Below the pieces are notes generated by a model. It ran no database searches and was not told the origin of the DNA. It saw nothing but the letters and a program-made list of their open reading frames with translations. The translations under genes were made by a program, and so were the position numbers. From contig NC_012029.1 in assembly GCF_000022205.1 (NCBI RefSeq), forward strand, positions 1,488,001 through 1,552,000: 64,000 nt of DNA. Direction: 5' to 3'. How positions within the stretch are numbered: the stretch's first letter is position 1; every line of letters starts with the position of its first letter. Below, piece after piece: positions 55,576 to 64,000 of the stretch. The DNA is from Halorubrum lacusprofundi ATCC 49239. GTDB lineage: Archaea > Halobacteriota > Halobacteria > Halobacteriales > Haloferacaceae.

Positions 55576-57828
55576 CTACTCCTGTGCATCAACGACAGCA
55601 ACGCTGGCCAAGTTGACGATATCTTTTACCTCATCGCCTCGCTGAAGCACGTGGACGGGCTCGTCCATTCCGACCAGCATCGGACCAATGGCCTCTGCGC
55701 CACCGAGCCGCTGGAGCAGCTTGTAGCCGATGTTCCCAGCTTCGAGATTCGGGAACACGAGCACGTTCGCGGCCTCGTCGAGCTCTGAGAACTCGTAGGT
55801 GTCGTTGAGGATGTCGTCGACGACTGCGGTGTCGGCCTGCATCTCACCGTCGACGGGGAAGTCGACATCCGCGTCATTGTGAAGGATATCGACGGCTTCG
55901 CGCGGTTTTCGAGTTCCCACGTTGTCGACGCTGCCGAAGTTGGAGTACGAGAGCATCGCCGCGCGCGGCTCGACGTTAAATCGGCGGGCGAGTTCGGCCG
56001 TGTGGCGAGTAACCTCCGCGAGCGTCTCCGCGTCGGGATCCTGATTCACCGTCGTGTCGGCACAGAAAATGACCCGATTCTTGAACGTGAGCATGTAGAC
56101 ACCGGCGACGGTGTCGGTGTCAGCCGCGGAGCCAACGACCTGTAACGGCGGTCGGAGCGCCGACGGGTAGTGGTGGGTGAGTCCCGTGAGCATCGCGTCG
56201 ACGTCTCCCGACTTCACCATGACGCTCCCGAGGTAGTTCGTGTCTCTCCGGACCAGTTCGTTCGCCTCCCGGCTGGTGATACCCTTCCGTTTGCGAAGTT
56301 GGTAAAGCTGATCGCCGTACGCCGACACATCACGGTTTTCCGGGTCGACTATCTCCGGTTGGAACGAGAGCCCGAGTCGATCGGCGGTCCGGGCGATCTC
56401 ATCGGCGTCTCCGAGCAGGACCGGCTCGGCGATCCCCTGCTCGGAGAGCTGGTAGGCCGCGCGGATCATCTTCTCGTCCGTCCCCTCCGCGAGCGCGATG
56501 CGCTTCGGGTCGCTTTTCGCCTTGTTCAACACGACCCGCATCATCTCGCGGGACTTTCCGAGGCGTGCCTCCAGCCGCTCTCGGTACTGTTCGAGATCGA
56601 TCTCGGTCCGTGCCGACTCAGAATCCATCGCCGCCTTCGCGACGCTCGGAGCGACCTCGAAGAGCACGCGCGGGTCGAGGGGCTTCGGGATTACGTAGTC
56701 CGCCCCGAACTGGAGCGGATCGTCGCCGTACGCTTTCACGACAGCGTCCGGTACGTCCTTGCGAGCCAGCTCCGCGAGCGCCTCCGCGGCGGCCCGCTTC
56801 ATCTCCTCGTTAATCTCCGTCGCGCGCACGTCGAGCGCCCCGCGGAACAGGAACGGGAACCCGAGCACGTTGTTCACCATGTTCGGGTAGTCGGACCGGC
56901 CCGTCGCCATGATCACCGTGTCGTCGCGGGCGTCTTTCGCGTCCTCGTAGGTGATCTCCGGATCGGGGTTCGCCATCGCGAAGATGATCGGATCCGACGC
57001 CATCGATCGGACCATCTCCTGCGAGACGATTCCGCCGACGGAGAGCCCGACAAACACGTCTGCGTCCTCCATCGCGTCGGCGAGGTCACCCCCCTCCACG
57101 TCGCTGGCGAACTGACTCTTGTACTCGTTGACCCCACCGTTCTCGACGCGTTCCTCGGTGATGATGCCGGAGGAGTCGCACATCGTGATGTTCTCCTTCT
57201 TTGCACCGAGGGAGACGTAGAACCGGGCCGACGCGATCGCGGACGCGCCCGCACCCGAGAACACGATGTCGATCTCGGAGAGGTCCTTCCCGGAGATCTC
57301 CGTCGCGTTCATCAGCGCCGCGCCGGAGATAATTGCGGTCCCGTGCTGGTCGTCGTGGAACACGGGTACGTCCATCTCCTCGCGGAGTCGCTCCTCGATC
57401 TTGAAGCACTCGGGCGCCTTGATGTCCTCGAGGTTTACGCCGCCGAAGGTCGGTTCCATCGCCTTCACCGCCTCACAGAACGGGTCGACCTCCTCGATAT
57501 CGAGCTCGATGTCGAACACGTCGATGTCGGCGAAGCGCTTGAACAGCACACCCTTCCCCTCCATGACGGGCTTCGACGCCGACGCGCCGATGTCGCCGAG
57601 ACCGAGGACGGCAGACCCGTTCGAGACGACCGCGACGAGGTTTCCCTTCGCCGTGTACTCGAACACCGATTCTGGCTCTGCGGCGATGTCGCGACACGGC
57701 GCCGCGACCCCGGGTGAATACGCGAGCGAGAGGTCTCGCTGGGTGTTCGTCGGCTTCGTGGTCTCGATCGCGATCTTCCCCGGCGGCTCCCGTCGGTGAT
57801 ACTCTCTCGCGTCGTCGTCTAGTCCCAT
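55576..57828 (-). CDS. maeB: NADP-dependent malic enzyme with phosphotransacetylase-like domain (MaeB type)
   Basis: 750 residues from ATG 57828 (MGLDDDAREYHRREPPGKIA). The N-terminal malic enzyme (about 1-410) shows SLAYSPGVAAPCRDI, VFHDDQHGTAIISGAAL and the dinucleotide-binding GAGASAIASARFYVSLGA. The C-terminal 330 residues match phosphate acetyltransferase (ALAEGTDEKMIRAAYQL, LTHHYPSALRPPLQ), a known fusion usually regulatory rather than catalytic. It converts malate to pyruvate + CO2 with NADP+. The GCN4-like gap upstream (57829-57967) has no gene. Confidence 0.92.
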   Translation of the reverse strand: MGLDDDAREYHRREPPGKIAIETTKPTNTQRDLSLAYSPGVAAPCRDIAAEPESVFEYTAKGNLVAVVSNGSAVLGLGDIGASASKPVMEGKGVLFKRFADIDVFDIELDIEEVDPFCEAVKAMEPTFGGVNLEDIKAPECFKIEERLREEMDVPVFHDDQHGTAIISGAALMNATEISGKDLSEIDIVFSGAGASAIASARFYVSLGAKKENITMCDSSGIITEERVENGGVNEYKSQFASDVEGGDLADAMEDADVFVGLSVGGIVSQEMVRSMASDPIIFAMANPDPEITYEDAKDARDDTVIMATGRSDYPNMVNNVLGFPFLFRGALDVRATEINEEMKRAAAEALAELARKDVPDAVVKAYGDDPLQFGADYVIPKPLDPRVLFEVAPSVAKAAMDSESARTEIDLEQYRERLEARLGKSREMMRVVLNKAKSDPKRIALAEGTDEKMIRAAYQLSEQGIAEPVLLGDADEIARTADRLGLSFQPEIVDPENRDVSAYGDQLYQLRKRKGITSREANELVRRDTNYLGSVMVKSGDVDAMLTGLTHHYPSALRPPLQVVGSAADTDTVAGVYMLTFKNRVIFCADTTVNQDPDAETLAEVTRHTAELARRFNVEPRAAMLSYSNFGSVDNVGTRKPREAVDILHNDADVDFPVDGEMQADTAVVDDILNDTYEFSELDEAANVLVFPNLEAGNIGYKLLQRLGGAEAIGPMLVGMDEPVHVLQRGDEVKDIVNLASVAVVDAQE

Positions 57829-57967
57829 GTCTCCTCCAATTCGGTAACGGAGTAAAAAGGTATGTGAACCCGTCGAATACTGATTCGACATTCAACGATC
57901 CTAGGTAACTCCCGAGGATTCTTTCGGCGGCCGGATCTGTCGCGGCCGGATGAAATCGGAGCGAGAA

Positions 57968-59065
57968 TCAATCGCGGTCGGTGAATTTCGGATGGATATC
58001 CGGATGCAGCAGCGCTAATCCCGAATCAATCCCGCCGAGCGTGGCGACTTCGTACGAAATCAGGTACGACCTGGTAACGAGGCTGATGGGGAGCGTCACC
58101 GCCAGCAGCGTTACCACGGCGACGAGCACGACCAACACAACCGTCACAGTTCCGGCGGTCGTGCTCACTAACGCGCCGAGACCACCGAGGAGAACGGCCG
58201 CAAGTAGAAGTGCGATCCCGGCGATCCCGGCGACGGCCGAGCCGGCGATCACGAACGCGATCCCCTCGACGATCGCGGTTCCGAGACGGACGAAGAAGTG
58301 AACCGCGAGGTAGACGAGTACCTGCGGCCACTCTCCGCTCACCGCGTCCCAGGTCCGGCGCCAGCCAGCGAGCACGCCGATATCCTCGACGATCATCGCC
58401 GGGACAACGAACTCGTAGGTGAGCCGGAGCGCGAGCGTCGCGAACAGGACGACCGCGCTCCCGAGGAGCCCTACGACGATTGCGGGGCCGAGCGAAAGCG
58501 ATCCGACCGCCGCCGCCAACGAGTCGATCGGTTCCCATCCGAGCGGCGCCTCTGCCGCGACGCCGACGAGCGCGGCCAACGCGATCGGTCCGACGGCGAT
58601 CGACCAGAGGGCCGCGGAGGCGACGAACAGCCCGGCCGCCTGCCGGAGGTGACCGAGGAACGGCCGCCACAGCCGGACCTCGTTCGTCCGGAGCGCGTCG
58701 TAAAAGACCAGCCGAAGCGACAGCGAGACCACCGAGAACGCGACCGCGGCGACGACGGTCGCGATCGCGACGGCGACGATCAGCCGATCGGCCGGCATAC
58801 CGGGGACGAGGTCCGAAACGACGGCGTCGACGGCCTCAGACGGAGTCATCGCTCCCGTATCAGATTCCCAGACCTCAGAGACCCCCGCGAATCCCGCAAT
58901 TCGGGCGTCGGGAGCGGCGGGAATCGACACGCCGGCGTTCGCGCTTCCGCCCATCAGGAGGACGAGGAAAGCGAGCTTTGCCCAGCGAACCAGGCTAAAC
59001 GGGAACAGGAATCGACGAGTGGCCTCGACGGCGTCGTCTACCGCGTCGACGGCGTGCCAACTCAT
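57968..59065 (-). CDS. DUF7544-type integral membrane protein
   Basis: 365 residues from ATG 59065 (MSWHAVDAVDDAVEATRRFL), preceded by a TATA box TATATATG 25-32 bp upstream. Six or more hydrophobic helices; FPFSLVRWAKLAFLVLLMGG at the start and LRLTYEFVVPAMIVEDIGVL, AGWRRTWDAVSGEWPQVLVY in the middle are typical of this haloarchaeal family. No transport or enzyme motif. Function unknown. Confidence 0.75.
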   Translation of the reverse strand: MSWHAVDAVDDAVEATRRFLFPFSLVRWAKLAFLVLLMGGSANAGVSIPAAPDARIAGFAGVSEVWESDTGAMTPSEAVDAVVSDLVPGMPADRLIVAVAIATVVAAVAFSVVSLSLRLVFYDALRTNEVRLWRPFLGHLRQAAGLFVASAALWSIAVGPIALAALVGVAAEAPLGWEPIDSLAAAVGSLSLGPAIVVGLLGSAVVLFATLALRLTYEFVVPAMIVEDIGVLAGWRRTWDAVSGEWPQVLVYLAVHFFVRLGTAIVEGIAFVIAGSAVAGIAGIALLLAAVLLGGLGALVSTTAGTVTVVLVVLVAVVTLLAVTLPISLVTRSYLISYEVATLGGIDSGLALLHPDIHPKFTDRD

Positions 59066-59222
59066 AGCTCCCGATTCACCGCGAACCCATATATACTGTG
59101 TCAAGGTGATCGATCGGCCTACGGATCGTTCTCCCGATCGTTTTACCGATCGTTCTCCCCGACCAGATCTTCTATCCGGCACGACCCACAGCCCTTTACG
59201 CCGAACGCGACGAAGGGCTCGC

Positions 59223-60041
59223 ATGAAGGTCCGCGGCGAACGGGAGTGCCGAGAGTGCGGCGTGCGCTGGTCGTACTATAAGACGGGATCCGTCGAGTGT
59301 CCCGACTGTGGATCGCTCAGAAGTGTCGGCGTCGACGACAGGACCGCTCACACCGACGCACCGGCGACTCTCGACCTCAGCGCGCACCGCGCCCGGTTCG
59401 GCGACGCACGCGGAACGCTTCCCGAGGAGGGCGTCGACGACCTCAAGGACGACCTCCGCGAGTACGCCCGCAGGCGAGGGTTCATCCGCGGCGGCGAACT
59501 GCTTCCGCTTGACGACACATACCTCGCCGCCCGCGAGCTGCTGGAGGCGGTCGATCTGTACGACCGGCTGCGCGACCCCACTGATCGCGACCGAGAGTAC
59601 CTCCTCGCGCTGCTCGCCGGCGCCGACGACGGCGACCGTCCCGCGACCAAGGCGGTCCCCGACTCCCTCCGCGAGGCGCGCGGGATGGCGGCGGTCCGAG
59701 CGGTCGACGAGTACCGGACCGATCTCCTCGCGTTCCTCGACGAGCTTGCTGGGGTCGATACGGTCGAGGCGGTCGGCGAGAGCGAAACCGCGTCCGTCTC
59801 CGTCACCGGTGACGATCTACTCGCCCGGATCGACCCCGCTCGGGCGCTCCTCGAACGCCTTCGCGATCGGACAAAACGCGTCGAAGCGCTCACGGGTGAC
59901 GTCCCCCCGCACGATGCCGATGCCCTCGTCGACGCCGCGAACTCTCTCGGCGAGTACGTTAGAACCGGCGACAAGACCGCGCTTAACCGCGCTCGCGATC
60001 GTCTCTCAGATACCTCAGATACTGAGACTAACCATCACTGA
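59223..60041 (+). CDS. DUF7117-type protein with TFIIB-like zinc ribbon
   Basis: 272 residues from ATG 59223 (MKVRGERECRECGVRWSYYK). The first 32 residues hold a zinc ribbon (CRECG...CPDCG). The rest is charged and helical with leucine-rich repeats (LLEAVDLYDRLRDPTDRDRE, DALVDAANSLGEYVRTGDKT). Known only as a haloarchaeal family. Nucleic-acid or protein binding is inference from the zinc ribbon. The divergent DUF7544 gene shares the promoter region. Confidence 0.7.
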   Translation: MKVRGERECRECGVRWSYYKTGSVECPDCGSLRSVGVDDRTAHTDAPATLDLSAHRARFGDARGTLPEEGVDDLKDDLREYARRRGFIRGGELLPLDDTYLAARELLEAVDLYDRLRDPTDRDREYLLALLAGADDGDRPATKAVPDSLREARGMAAVRAVDEYRTDLLAFLDELAGVDTVEAVGESETASVSVTGDDLLARIDPARALLERLRDRTKRVEALTGDVPPHDADALVDAANSLGEYVRTGDKTALNRARDRLSDTSDTETNHH

Positions 60042-60109
60042 CATCTCGTCGGAATCACCGCTGATACTCGCGGAGTCACGTTCAACTGCCGGCCCGCAAA
60101 TCTCGATGC

Positions 60110-60337
60110 ATGCCCTGTTTCGACGTGCACGACCACCGCCACGCGCTGAAACAGCTCAAGGATACGGGTGCGACGAGTCTTTGGGAGAACCGAAAGGACG
60201 TGGCCTGTCCGGTGTGTGACGCCCCGTTCGACCGGCTGTTCACCACTCGAGAGACGGGAACCACGTTCCCAGAGAATGACGGCGCGCGCCTCTGTCTCCT
60301 CCGTGACGAGGGCGCAGTTCACCTGTTCCGTCACTGA
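60110..60337 (+). CDS. DUF7385-type small zinc-binding protein
   Basis: 75 residues. MPCFDVHDHRHALKQLKDTG and DVACPVCDAPFDRLFTTRET, with CPxC and several His, suggest one metal site; the end ARLCLLRDEGAVHLFRH is conserved in the family. Older annotations call relatives flagella cluster proteins, but no archaellum gene is nearby, so that name should not be trusted here. It starts 68 bp behind the preceding gene and may be co-transcribed. Confidence 0.75.
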   Translation: MPCFDVHDHRHALKQLKDTGATSLWENRKDVACPVCDAPFDRLFTTRETGTTFPENDGARLCLLRDEGAVHLFRH

Positions 60338-60375
60338 TTCTCCTGTCGATTCGTCCTCCGGGTTCCAATCCAGAT

Positions 60376-62040
60376 TCAGTCGTCGACCGCGGGATCCACG
60401 CCCGGTGCCGGATCGTCGATATATCGTTCCGTCCACGTCCCGCGCGCGAACCACGCAACGGCGACGGTCGCGCCCAAGATGTTCCCGAGTGCCATCCCCA
60501 CCCAGATCCCCGTCTCGCCCCAGCCAGCGACGAAGACGAGGTAGGCCACGCTGGCGACTCGTCCGACCCAGAGTGTAAGAATCGAGATCATCATCGCGGT
60601 CTTGGTGTTGCCGGCCCCGCGGAACGCCCCGAGGATCACCTGCGAGACCCCGATGAAGGCGAACTCGACGGACCGAATCTGCACGTACTCGACCGCGGAC
60701 GCGATGGTCGCGGGCGCGTCGGGCACGTCGCCAAGGAAGACGCCGACGATCGGCTCCGTGAACGTCACAGCGACGATCGCGACGAGGAACATCACTCCGG
60801 CTCCGGTCGACGCCGCGAGCTTGACCGAGCGCGCAGCGCGGTCTGCCCGGTTCGCACCGAGGTTCTGTCCCACCATCGTGTCGATCGCGCGTCCGAGCCC
60901 CATCGCGGGGAGGAAGACGAGCGAGATGAGCCGGTTTCCGAGGCCGTAGGCAGCTACTACCGGGGGTGAGAACGTGACCACCATCGCCGTGAGGGTGATC
61001 ATCGCGAGCGCGCTGGTCGTCTGCTCGACGCTGGAGGGAAGCCCCAGCCGGAAGATGTCCTCAATGAACCCGCGATCCGGGCGGAGATGGCTCAGGGAGA
61101 CAGCCGGCCCGAGCCCCGTGGCGAACAGCAGCCAGAGGCCGATCGCGGTGGCGACCCCCCGAGAGAATATCGTCGCCATTGCGGCACCCTCAATTCCGAA
61201 TCCGGTGAACCCGGTGGCCGCGAACAGGGCCTCCTGAAGGCCGACGGGATCGAGCGCCGCGACGAGCGGCACCGCCGCCAGCCAGCCGAACAAGGGGTTC
61301 GCCGAAAACCCGAAGATGAGGAACGGGTCGAGCAGCACGTTCAGGAACACCGAGACGACCATCACCGCCATCGGCGTTCGAGTGTCACCGTACCCGCGCA
61401 TCAGCGCGGAGAAGACGAAGAACCCGAACATCAGCGGGATGCCGGCGAAGATGACCTCCATGTAATCGGCCGCGAGCGGGATCACCGTCGCCGCCGTATC
61501 GGGGTCGCTCGGCAGGATCTCGAGCGCCGGGCGCGTGTAGAAGTATCCGCCGACCCCGATGAGTACCGAGAGTACGGCGACACTGAAGATAGTCTGGCCG
61601 GCGACGAGCCCCGCGGACCCGTCCCCGTCGGCGCCGGTGTACTGCGCGACGAGGATCGCGCCCGCGGTCGTGAAGCCACCGGCAACCGCGATGAGCAGGA
61701 AGATCAGGGGGAATGCGAGGCTGATCGCGCCGACCGCCTCGGCCGACAGTCGCCCGAGGTACAGCGTGTCGACGACGTTGTACATCACCTGTAACAGTTG
61801 GATGACGACGATCGGCCACGCGAGATGGAACAGCGGTCGGATCAGGCTGCCCTCGGTGATCGACTTGTCCGACACTCGGTCGTCGGAAGCGTCTCCGGCG
61901 ACGCCACTGTTCGTCTCGTCGATCGGTCCGCTGTCATTGTCGCCACCGCCGTCACCGGCATCATCGTCGGCGGAACCGGGGCCGGTACCGCCGAATTCCG
62001 AAGGCGACTCCGGCGGGTCCTCGGAGGGCTCGTCGCTCAC
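60376..62040 (-). CDS. MATE-family efflux transporter
   Basis: 554 residues with 12 predicted membrane helices in two halves. VMYNVVDTLYLGRLSAEAVG (helix 2) and RGYGDTRTPMAVMVVSVFLN are MATE signatures, as is SRGVATAIGLWLLFATGLG. The first 55 residues are an acidic disordered leader. A GTG at 61875 (VSDKSITEGSLIRPLFHLAW) is an alternative start because a TATA-like GCTTATAAATC lies only 2-12 bp before the ATG at 62040. MATE proteins export drugs or organic cations using Na+ or H+ gradients. Confidence 0.92.
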   Translation of the reverse strand: MSDEPSEDPPESPSEFGGTGPGSADDDAGDGGGDNDSGPIDETNSGVAGDASDDRVSDKSITEGSLIRPLFHLAWPIVVIQLLQVMYNVVDTLYLGRLSAEAVGAISLAFPLIFLLIAVAGGFTTAGAILVAQYTGADGDGSAGLVAGQTIFSVAVLSVLIGVGGYFYTRPALEILPSDPDTAATVIPLAADYMEVIFAGIPLMFGFFVFSALMRGYGDTRTPMAVMVVSVFLNVLLDPFLIFGFSANPLFGWLAAVPLVAALDPVGLQEALFAATGFTGFGIEGAAMATIFSRGVATAIGLWLLFATGLGPAVSLSHLRPDRGFIEDIFRLGLPSSVEQTTSALAMITLTAMVVTFSPPVVAAYGLGNRLISLVFLPAMGLGRAIDTMVGQNLGANRADRAARSVKLAASTGAGVMFLVAIVAVTFTEPIVGVFLGDVPDAPATIASAVEYVQIRSVEFAFIGVSQVILGAFRGAGNTKTAMMISILTLWVGRVASVAYLVFVAGWGETGIWVGMALGNILGATVAVAWFARGTWTERYIDDPAPGVDPAVDD

Positions 62041-62126
62041 TGATTTATAAGCGGGCGCCTCGGTCCATCAGGCTTCCGGTTCCTTGGAAGCGCGCGCCAC
62101 GGGGTGACACGCCCGAAGCGCCCGAG

Positions 62127-63245
62127 TCACCGATTATCGCCCGACTCGTCTCCGCCGCTAAGGTCGGTCTGGGCAGCGGCGTCCGCTCCCGTCGATGGCT
62201 CACTGTCGGTCAGTGTTGCTTCCGCGGCTCCGTCCGGAGATCCATTTCCGCCACGGCCCTCCGAGCCGGGCTTGTCGCCGGCGCGCTCGCCTGCCGGACG
62301 ACCCGATTCTGGGCCGCCCACACGCGCGATCCCGGAGGTGTCGTCGAAGACGAGGTGTCGGTGCGGATACGCCATCTCAACGTCGGCGTCCGTGACCCGC
62401 TCACGGATTCGGGTGTTCACGTCAGACTGCACCTTCGCGAGCTTGTACGGCTTCTTCACCCAGTACCGGAGGCGAAGGAGCACGCCATCGTCCCCGAACT
62501 CGTGGAGCCGGCAGTCCGGGCTGGCGACGTAGCGCGCGACCCCGACCCGGATGTCGGGCCCGCCGTCGATCACCGCGTCGCAGTCGCGGGCCGCCCGCTC
62601 GATGAGCCGTCGGGCCTCGGAGACGTCGCTCTCGTAGGTGACGAGCACCTCGATCGTCCGCCGGGTCCGCTCGTCCTCGGCGGAGTAGTTGGTCACGTCG
62701 CGCTCGCGCATCGTCCCGTTCGGCACGACGAGGAAGGTATTGTCGAGCGTGAATATCTTCGTGTACCGGATCGTGATGTCCTCGACGAACCCGGTTGTCC
62801 CGTTCTCTAACTCGATCATGTCGCCGATTTCGAACGGCTGGTCCGCGAGGATGAACACGCCGTTGATGAAGTTCCCGACGAGCGGCGCGAGGATGATCCC
62901 GATCACGGCGGAGAAGACGGCGGTCCCCACGAGGAGGTCGGTAAAGCGGAACCCGATCGCCCAGAGACCGACGAGCAGCGAGAGCGTGATCGTCCCGACG
63001 CGGACCCCCCTGACGATCGTCTGCGCGACGCTTTGTCTCGACACCCGCCGGGCGACGGGTCGGCCGATGAGCCGCACGAGGAACTTCGAGACGAGGACGC
63101 CGACCGCGACCGACAAGCCCACGAGCAGCACTCCCCCGAGGGCGGAGCCCGCGATCCCCCCGAGTACGTCTGCGAAACGCGTGAGCCGCCCCCCGATCGA
63201 GACGAGGGCCTCGGGCCGTGCCATAGCCAACCCGCTGTCCCCCAT
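62127..63245 (-). CDS. MscS-family mechanosensitive channel with acidic C-terminal tail
   Basis: 372 residues (ATG 63245, or ATG 63224 giving MARPEALVSIGGRLTRFADV). Three to four membrane helices in the first 130 residues, then the MscS beta-domain (ADQPFEIGDMIELENGTTGF, LDNTFLVVPNGTMRERDVTN) and alpha/beta domain. The C-terminal 60 residues are acidic, Gly/Ser-rich and disordered. It is distinct from the MscS at 33368 in size and sequence. It lies behind the MATE gene on the same strand with 86 bp between. Confidence 0.9.
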   Translation of the reverse strand: MGDSGLAMARPEALVSIGGRLTRFADVLGGIAGSALGGVLLVGLSVAVGVLVSKFLVRLIGRPVARRVSRQSVAQTIVRGVRVGTITLSLLVGLWAIGFRFTDLLVGTAVFSAVIGIILAPLVGNFINGVFILADQPFEIGDMIELENGTTGFVEDITIRYTKIFTLDNTFLVVPNGTMRERDVTNYSAEDERTRRTIEVLVTYESDVSEARRLIERAARDCDAVIDGGPDIRVGVARYVASPDCRLHEFGDDGVLLRLRYWVKKPYKLAKVQSDVNTRIRERVTDADVEMAYPHRHLVFDDTSGIARVGGPESGRPAGERAGDKPGSEGRGGNGSPDGAAEATLTDSEPSTGADAAAQTDLSGGDESGDNR

Positions 63246-63402
63246 CCGAAAAAACGTTTCTCCCGGCGTCCGAGAGCGCGGTGTTCGCCGGCGATCGACG
63301 CCGCGGTGTCCGGGACCGAGAGTCGAACGTTTGGCAAAGCGTTTCGGCAGGAAAGACGCATGTTGGGGTAACCACTAACACACATCCCAGCGAAGTGAGA
63401 GT

Positions 63403-64000
63403 ATGTCGGAACATCCACGCGATCGTCCGTCGTTCAGTGTCACACACGATCCCACCCCGAGTGACACGCTCGTCGCCGGGTTCTCGTCGTTCGGGCTCGC
63501 CGGACTGACCGCCGTCGACTACCTCGTCAGGAACCTCGATCTCGAACAGACGGGATTCGTCCGAGCCGAAGGACTCCCATCGATCACGCCCTTCATGAAG
63601 GGACAACCGCGGCACCCGATCCGGCTGTACTCCGCGGACGACCTCGACATCACCGTGCTCGTGGCTGAGCAGTTCGTCCCGCCCGTCCTCGGCGAGCTGC
63701 TCGCGGCGGCGATCCTCGACTGGACGGAGTCGGCGGAGGTCTCGGAGATCGCGGTGCTCTCTGGGGTTCCGATCCCGCACGGACCGGACGCCCACCGCAC
63801 CTTCTACGTCGCGACGGACGACTACCGCGAGCGACGCCTCGATGACGAGCAAGTCCCGCCGATGGAGTCGGGGTTCCTCGACGGGACGAACGCGTCGCTG
63901 CTCGAACAGGGGATCGACTCTCCGCTTGGCGTCGGCGTATTCATCACGCCGGTTCACGCACAGGCACCGGACGCCGACGCCGCGGTGCGGCTCGTAGATA
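63403..64000 (+). CDS. PAC2-family protein (C-terminus outside window)
   Basis: From ATG 63403 (MSEHPRDRPSFSVTHDPTPS) the frame is open to the window edge (199 codons). FSSFGLAGLTAVDYLVRNLD, ITPFMKGQPRHPIRLYSADD and VLVAEQFVPPVLGELLAAAI are in the pattern of PAC2 (DUF75) proteins, as in the gene at 6534, though the two are distant. Presumed proteasome-assembly chaperone-like; no activity is known. The two PAC2 genes are 57 kb apart. Confidence 0.8.
   Translation, partial: MSEHPRDRPSFSVTHDPTPSDTLVAGFSSFGLAGLTAVDYLVRNLDLEQTGFVRAEGLPSITPFMKGQPRHPIRLYSADDLDITVLVAEQFVPPVLGELLAAAILDWTESAEVSEIAVLSGVPIPHGPDAHRTFYVATDDYRERRLDDEQVPPMESGFLDGTNASLLEQGIDSPLGVGVFITPVHAQAPDADAAVRLVD

Noticed and set aside
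56170-57717. A 515-codon plus-strand frame opposite the malic enzyme
   Set aside because: The malic enzyme is clear on the minus strand; the other frame is Arg/Val-rich filler.
60110-60337. Naming the 75-residue protein as a flagella cluster protein
   Set aside because: No archaellum or chemotaxis gene nearby; the old name is only positional.

Overview
The window is a GC-rich stretch of a halophilic archaeon, almost certainly a haloarchaeon and, from overall gene style and intergenic repeats, plausibly Halorubrum or a close relative (the genus is an inference). The evidence is strongly acidic proteins, TATA/BRE-type promoters with leaderless or short-leader genes, two TFB genes, a TBP gene, an Orc1/Cdc6 gene, many Halobacteria-restricted small families (UPF0058, DUF555, DUF7385-type), a PGF-CTERM surface protein, and a 16S-tRNA-Ala-23S-5S operon with archaeal processing stems.

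Layout. 0-13 kb: housekeeping genes, namely an RqcH-type NFACT protein (partial), Elp3, a DUF790/Bax1-like nuclease, a Tat-exported cupin, an RNA m5C methyltransferase with a coupled small partner, a PAC2 protein, isochorismate synthase MenF, a sulfite-oxidase-like molybdoenzyme, small regulators, a rhomboid protease, and a METTL5-like methyltransferase pair. 13.5-14.2 kb: first copy of a 691-bp IS6-family element, directly upstream of a TFB gene. 14.3-22.5 kb: TFB, universal stress protein, MenE-like ligase, acyl-CoA dehydrogenase, a split YeeE/YedE sulfur transporter, and a MutS-family protein with its overlapping partner. 22.6-31.3 kb: a glucan-degradation cluster with a 1592-residue double GH15 protein, a GH13 amylase and MalQ. 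31.3-35.1 kb: small membrane proteins, a TnpB-element remnant, an M20 amidohydrolase, MscS, and a small HTH/membrane pair. 35.1-37.8 kb: a hairpin-rich noncoding repeat and a five-repeat surface protein. 37.9-38.6 kb: second, identical IS copy, again directly upstream of a TFB gene. 38.7-46.8 kb: TFB, zinc-ribbon protein, UPF0058, DUF555, DNA glycosylase, SRPBCC protein, a histidine kinase whose N-terminus is interrupted by an in-frame stop, a DMT transporter, and a DUF7504-type protein. 46.9-52.5 kb: the rRNA operon on the minus strand. 52.8-55.6 kb: TBP, Orc1/Cdc6 and a replication origin with five ORB-like repeats, ending in a G-rich tandem repeat. 55.6-64 kb: malic enzyme, membrane proteins, MATE and MscS transporters, and a second PAC2 protein.

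The window is rich in information-processing control: TBP, two TFBs, Orc1 with an origin, and the rRNA operon lie within 42 kb. The most striking observation is that both copies of the IS6 element sit at exactly the same distance (12 nt from element end to a shared ACAAAGGTTTA core-promoter sequence) upstream of the two TFB genes. Each copy has its own perfect 8-bp target duplication, so these are two independent insertions at equivalent promoter positions.
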